Source: Miscanthus floridulus (lineage: Eukaryota > Streptophyta > Magnoliopsida > Poales > Poaceae). From it: 64,000 nt of DNA. The position numbers and the translations under genes are program-made. The stretch spans positions 96,505,316-96,569,315 of the forward strand of contig NC_089581.1 of the NCBI RefSeq assembly GCF_019320115.1, read 5' to 3'. Numbering within the stretch: the stretch's first letter is position 1; every line of letters begins with the position of its first letter. This document shows, piece after piece, positions 59,151 to 64,000 of the stretch. The notes under the pieces are model-generated. The model searched no databases and was not told where the DNA came from. It was given only the letters and a program-made list of their open reading frames with translations.

Positions 59151-61139
59151 GGATAACATGTATTCTAAAACTGCACTTTGCTTTGGATTTTTGGCTTTGT
59201 ATTCTGAATATGTTCAGTATGCTTAGTTGTTATAAACTTGTGCTTCAGCGGACACATAGGCTTTGTCTGTCGGGGTTAGTACTGCACTATGCGGACTATC
59301 TATTGTGTACATGAATATTCCATTCAACTGAAACTAGTACTTGTTATAGGTTTATATACACTGCATAATCCATTGACATAAAAGCATACCTTTCACACAA
59401 CATGTTCCAAACACTATGGCAAGATCATTAATCCATTCGACTAGCATGCCAAGTATGTATACTGATACATGTCTGGTTTACCAAACCAAGGCACAAAGCA
59501 ACCCTACGGGTTGCCAATAGTGAATTGGATGTAGGAGGAAAGCCTCTGTAGTTATTTCACTCCAAAAACGTTGTCACAACAGTCGAGGGGCAGACTAAAG
59601 AGCGAAGAGGAGTTGCTTTCATAAGCAATTTCTCTTGGTTGGTTTTGTAGAGGCATATAGTAGCTAGCTAGAGATGGCTACACTTTTTAATATCCGATGA
59701 GAGATCAAATGGATAGCGGCGAACTTTCTGGCGTGTGCAGTAAAAAAATGCAACAGCTATGCCTCCTCTGTTGTGCATTAGATCGAGGCGACACTTGTTC
59801 AGATGAACTCCTTACTACATGGTTCTTGCAAATTCAACAAATTTTATCGAAGACATGAGTTGGGTTCACCATAGATCAAAGCCACTCATGACTACTACCA
59901 CTACTGATACATTTTTTGTTCACTAAACCAAGGCACAAAGGTATCCTTACGTGGTTGGCAAGAGTGAGAACTGTCCGGCCCGGTCAGACGGACGATGCTC
60001 GGACCATCAAGTGCGCATGAAGATAATGGTAAATGTTACTTTGTGAACCAAAATGTTTGCACAAATACGTAGTGCCATCTGACCATAAGAGGAGAGTAGT
60101 GCATTCCCACTACTCAAAGGCATCCAGCTATTACCTAGACATACTAGTTCTAGCTACAGATGATTAACATGACTTTACACGAGGTAGCATACTAGACCTC
60201 TCCTCCACGGTGAACTAGCATGATGATACCAAATGTATGGCCATCGGACTTTCTGTCTAGGCAAGACTTGTTTAGATGAACACCTTGTGGCATGGTTGTT
60301 GCAAGTTCAACAAATTTTATCAGATACATGCAAACAAGATGAGTTGGGTTCACCACAATTACGTGCACAGTAGAATTTCAACACCTATGGCTACTCTGTT
60401 ATGCATTTAGGCTAGGCTTGCTCCTCTCAAAGAAACCTTGGGTGGTTGCCGAGAGCGAAGTGACAATTTGGGTTCAACACAGATCAAAGCCACTCATGAC
60501 TGCTACTACCACTACTGATACGTGTTTGGTTCACCAAACCGAGGCACAAAGCAACCCTTGCACGGTTGGATTGAGATATGTCTGGCACGTTCAGGTTTAC
60601 AATGCTCGGACCATCATGTACGCACAAAGATAATGGTAAACGATGCTTTGTGAACCAAAATGTTTGCACAAATGCACACATTACATGCATAATAAGAGGA
60701 TATCAGTGCTACTAGATAGAAAGATAACGACAAACCAGACTTCATATATATGTGGATTATAGCAATGATACGAGTTTAGCCAACATAACCATGCCTTCAT
60801 GTGCCATAATAATAAGAGGAGAGCAATGCCATCCCACTACTCAAAGTCATCCAACTACTACCTAGACATACTATTTCTAACTACAGATGATTAACATGAC
60901 TTTATATTATTTCTAACAGCACCTGGAAGCAAACTAGTCCTAACTCATATGTTGACATGACTTGATACTACTAATGAGGAGTGCCATCCCACACCTCTAC
61001 GCAAGTCATGCAACAAGGGCACCAACAGGTACAAACAAAATCCAACGCCTGCAAGGTAAACCGGCCTTGGTTGAAGCCAACAAACTTCTCCACCAGGGCG
61101 AATCAGCATGACCGGATGATCCCTTTAGGCCATCCAACC

Positions 61140-61695
61140 CTAGTTCCTTGCCAGGGCATGATGGTGGGCAACGTTCTTGTCATTGGTGTAGGTGACATCT
61201 AGGGGGGCATGTGACCTTGCCAGCACATGTGCCCTAGCATTGGCCTTGATCCAACCACAGGCCTTACGATTGGGGCAGATGGGGCACACTAGGTCACCAT
61301 ATGGGCTGACACACAAGAATAGATTCGGGCCTGGGAGAATAGGTTTTTCATAGCCGGGCAGATGATCATCCTTCGAGTCTATCCTGACGTAGCCCAGAGA
61401 GCCGTCAGACTTGAACTCGGCGTCGACCAAGATGTCAACCATGGCCTCAGCCTTGGCCAAGATATCGGCCTCATCATTAGCCCTGGCCTTGGCCTCATTG
61501 CCGGCCTCAATAGATGGCGAGTGGACCGTGATGGTGCAGTTGACCCGCCCACTTGGGGAGCGGATCCTACGATGGCAAGTGGACCTGGTGATAACGAGTG
61601 AGACCGTACTAGGGCCGATGGTGGCGAGTGAACCACCAGTGCTAGTGGCATCAGCATCATCACAAAAGGCGATAGGGAGAGCAATAGCCTAGGAG
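61140..61695 (-). pseudogene. Fragment resembling a zf-XS (SGS3-type) zinc finger
   Basis: One minus-strand frame stays open for about 185 codons, entering without a start near 61695 and ending at 61140. Near the end it reads LVCPICPNRKACGWIKANAR, AHVLARSHAPL and HHHALARN. This resembles the C..C...H...H pattern of zf-XS domains, where CP.CP is followed by a L..HA segment and a H.AL motif. The upstream part (residues KARANDEADILAKAEAMVDI) is Ala/Asp/Glu-rich. No start codon in a good context and no XS domain follow, so I call it a fragment. Other explanations are possible. Confidence 0.35.
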
Positions 61696-61949
61696 ATGGC
61701 ATGAGTCTCAATGACGGGAATGACGATCTATAGGGACTAGACATCATCGCCGCCTCCGCCGACACCAACTTGGGGTGCGCCATCAGCCCTGCCTCTGCCA
61801 AACCACTACAGGAAGCATGGACTATAGTTGGGCCACCAACAGCCTTCATGGCAACCAACGGGGTGGCAGACGTGGGTGGTGAAGAGAGGGCTTTTGCGCA
61901 ATGGAAGGTGGAATGGTAAACAATATGAATTAGGGCGAGGCTAGGCTTT

Positions 61950-62062
61950 ATGTATACATAGGGACGGCTAGGGCTTCTAAGGCAAGATACTCCATAAAGA
62001 TTTATTTATACACAGGGACGCTAAGGCTTCTATGGCAAGATACTCCATAAAGATTTATCTTT
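61950..62062 (+). repeat. Two-copy tandem repeat
   Basis: A unit of about 58 bases, with 'caagatactccataaagatt', is repeated head to tail, with copies starting near 61952 and 62010. Confidence 0.75.
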
Positions 62063-63609
62063 TCCATAGGTGGGTGCCATCATGCTTCCTCGCGAATCAC
62101 AACCGTATGACACCGGCGGTTGCAAAAACAGAGCATGTCTCCTACATTTATGCTGATGAGACAATGTTAGTCTAGGCACGATGACATCAATTGTGTGGCC
62201 GGCAGACTTTCTGGCGTGCACAGTAAAATTTCATAGTTTGTGATTGACTACACTCACTCGTCATTTCATCTAATATTATTATTACTAGTAGTAGGGGCAT
62301 GGTCGCATGACCATGTTCTCCTTGGCTTTTAATTTAATAATTCCTAAAAGAAAGTAACATTTTTCATAATCTATGACATGGGGCTGGGAATACATTTGCA
62401 CAAATGTGTACTACAAGTATACTATCCGACACATTCAAATATTAGGCGATAGGACTTTCTTGCATGTGCAGTAGAATTTTCAACACCTATGGCTCATCTA
62501 TTCTACATTAGGCTAGGCTTGCTCCTCTCCAAGAAACCTTGCATGGTTGCCAAAAGCGAAGTGAATACAGGATGAAAGCTAGACAGGGGTGAAAATTTAA
62601 GAGATTTTGACCACCATGACATGGTTGAGACTTGAAAGCCTGGTGCGGTTGTGATAGGTGTTTTCACTCCTATCCAAGCAGTCACAACAGTCGAGGGGTA
62701 GACAGAAGAGTGAAGAGGAGTTGCTTTGGTAAGCAATTTCTCTTTTGAAGAGACATGCAGTGGCTAGCTAGAGATGGGTACACTTACTATCCGACGAAAG
62801 AGCCAATGGACAGCAGGGGACTTTTTGGCATGTGTAGTAAAAAATGCAACATCTATGCCTCCTCCATTGTGCATTAGATCGAGCCAAGACTTGTTCAGAT
62901 GAACTCCTCGCTGCATGGTTGTTACAAGTTCTACAATTTTTATCAGACACATGCACATAAGATGAGTTGGGTTCATGACGGATCAGAGCCACTCATTTTG
63001 AGCATGATCAGAGCAACTCATGACTACTACCACTACTTATATGTGTTTGGTGCACCAAACTGAGGCACAAAGGAACCATTGCGCTCTTGGTAAGAGTGAG
63101 ATGTGTCTGACCCAGTCATATTTACAATGCTTGGACTATCACGTGTTCAATGAGATAATGGTAAATGTTCCTTTGTGAACGAAAATGTTTGCACAAATGC
63201 GTATGACACGAATACTATCCGACGCGTTCAAATATATGGTGGTAGGACTTTCTGGTTGTCAGGACTTGCTCCTCTTAAAGACACCTTGCATGGTTGCCGA
63301 GAGCAAAGTGAAAGCAGGAGAAAAGCTGGACATGAGTGAATTGACCACCATGACATGGTTCAGACTTGAAAGCCTAGTGTGGTGGTGATAGGTCTTTTCA
63401 CCCCTCATGGGCTATCACACTCCCTTAGGAACCTCAACCAATCATATCACAGAAGGCGTGTTCGACCGAAGATGTAGGAGTATTGACATTCCCAAGCGTA
63501 CACTGATGAAAACAAAGCATGTATCCTTCATTTATGCTGTGTGCACTCCTTGCATTTGTGACAACACCAAAAACATAGAAAAAGAAAGCCAACCCCCATG
63601 AGAGGAGAA

Positions 63610-63997
63610 CAAGAATAGAGACATACTGATGTCACAAGTTACCAGTGTAGTCTTTCTCATCAATCTTTTTTTGTGCGAGGCAAAGAACATGCCAGTGGAC
63701 TTTGAGGTAGTGCATGGCTACCAGCAGTGGCAAGCCATCGAGCTGCAGATGGCTAGGTAGTCCTAGTTCATGGCCTTGGAGATGACCTGCACGAATAAGA
63801 AAGTGTGCACATCATTCAAGTACGGGTGGGACGAGTTTTGCGCAAGCAACCACCTCAATGTCGATGACACCTGCTTCTTTAGTGTGATCCATGAGGCCAC
63901 CTGCAGTGATGATGAGGTCAAGGAATGGGAGGAGGAGGAGTACAATGAAGCCAAGCTCAAGGTGGAGGTGCGCAAGGCGAACAGCGGATGGTTGTAG
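63610..63997 (+). pseudogene. B3 DNA-binding domain fragment
   Basis: In one frame: VVFLINLFLCEAKNMPVDFE, VVHGYQQWQAIELQMAR, two stops (TAG 63758 and 63764), then TSFKYGWDEFCASNHLNVDD and TCFFSVI. This is the B3 pattern (MP..F, then W..R....GW..F...N.L...D.C.F), as in REM-type plant transcription factors. An acidic tail follows (EEWEEEE-like), ending TAG at 63995. The stops are too close for an intron and the N-terminal part is poor, so it is a broken gene or captured exon. The gene could extend leftwards in other exons that I cannot identify. Confidence 0.55.
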
Positions 63998-64000
63998 TGA

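Larger units (their letters stand above)
43108..59340 (+). mobile_element. CACTA (En/Spm) DNA transposon, interrupted by a Gypsy element
   Basis: Begins CACTACTAGAAATATCC at 43108. Subterminal words 'cgtcataga' and 'tcatcac' recur in both orientations to about 43430. A TNP2-type transposase gene runs 44601-47133 and 58155-59150 on the plus strand. The internal 10.9 kb Gypsy element accounts for 47199-58128. I could not find a matching 3' terminus (CTAGTAGTG reversed) before 64000, so the right boundary is set just past the transposase and is arbitrary. The element may extend through the repeat field or be truncated. Confidence 0.8.
59340..63660. repeat. Field of degenerate 0.5-0.7 kb repeats
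   Basis: A block at 59555-60075 recurs at 62662-63205 in the same order and strand (phrases 'cacaacagtcgagggg', 'cctcctctgttgtgcattag', 'tttgcacaaat'). Shorter copies lie at 60240-60690, 60780-60900, 62440-62690 and 63215-63420. The copies contain near-palindromes of the type GTTTGGTTCACCAAAC (60524) and the perfect GTTTGGTGCACCAAAC (63046). No long ORF is conserved between copies. It follows the CACTA transposase and could be its subterminal region or unrelated local repeats. Confidence 0.7.

Noticed and set aside
61379..61858. 159-codon minus-strand ORF
   Set aside because: A Ser/Pro/Leu-rich frame offset from the better zf-XS-like frame; no domain.
1..64000. A new multigene system (defence island, biosynthetic cluster, CRISPR)
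   Set aside because: Apart from one DUF1218 gene and fragments, all coding signals belong to known transposable-element families. No clustered spacer repeats, operons or rRNA are present.

Overview
This window is nuclear DNA from a grass. Evidence is the nested LTR retrotransposons of classic grass families, a CACTA transposon with a TNP2-type transposase, a tRNA-derived SINE, Stowaway-like MITEs, and one spliced plant gene of the DUF1218 (modifying-wall-lignin-like) family. A panicoid of the sugarcane/sorghum/Miscanthus type is my guess from element style, not proven. About nine tenths of the window is transposable-element sequence.

Layout. Positions 1-1581 are the end of a reverse-oriented Del/Tekay-type LTR that interrupts the 5' LTR of a large SIRE/Maximus-like Copia element. 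The Copia remains run from 1582 to 38548: 5' LTR remnant, gag, pol, spacer, env-like ORF and 3' LTR. Three other elements sit inside it. (i) An Athila-like Gypsy element in reverse, 7595-26028, with perfect target duplication GTCGT. Its own 5' LTR is split by a Tat-like Gypsy element, 13796-24608, duplication GATAT. The Tat integrase is interrupted by a CACTA-like insertion, which in turn carries a 5.0 kb Del-type solo LTR, 18281-23286. (ii) A second Del-type solo LTR, 26924-31508. (iii) A solo LTR inside the Copia 3' LTR, 35770-37676.

Positions 38549-43107 are a small gene island. It holds a two-exon minus-strand gene encoding a 203-residue four-helix membrane protein of the DUF1218 family, with a MITE in its intron. 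Upstream lie a SINE with a 15-bp target duplication and another MITE. From 43108 a CACTA (En/Spm) transposon begins: terminal CACTA, subterminal repeats, and a decayed TNP2/DUF4218/DUF4216 transposase. An essentially complete Del/Tekay chromovirus, 47199-58128, duplication AATAA, lies inside one short intron of this transposase. Positions 59340-63660 are a field of degenerate repeats of about 0.5-0.7 kb containing a zf-XS-like fragment. The window ends in a broken B3 DNA-binding-domain fragment.

How the parts relate. Only the DUF1218 gene looks intact. All element genes carry stops, frameshifts or lost catalytic residues. A large share of the stops are TAG where glutamine (CAG) is expected, which fits decay of methylated, silenced DNA. 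I found no bacterial-style operon, CRISPR array, rRNA or unrecognised multigene system. The unusual content is the insertion history, the gag-protease-only Athila-like element, the long solo LTRs, and the unexplained repeat field at the right end.
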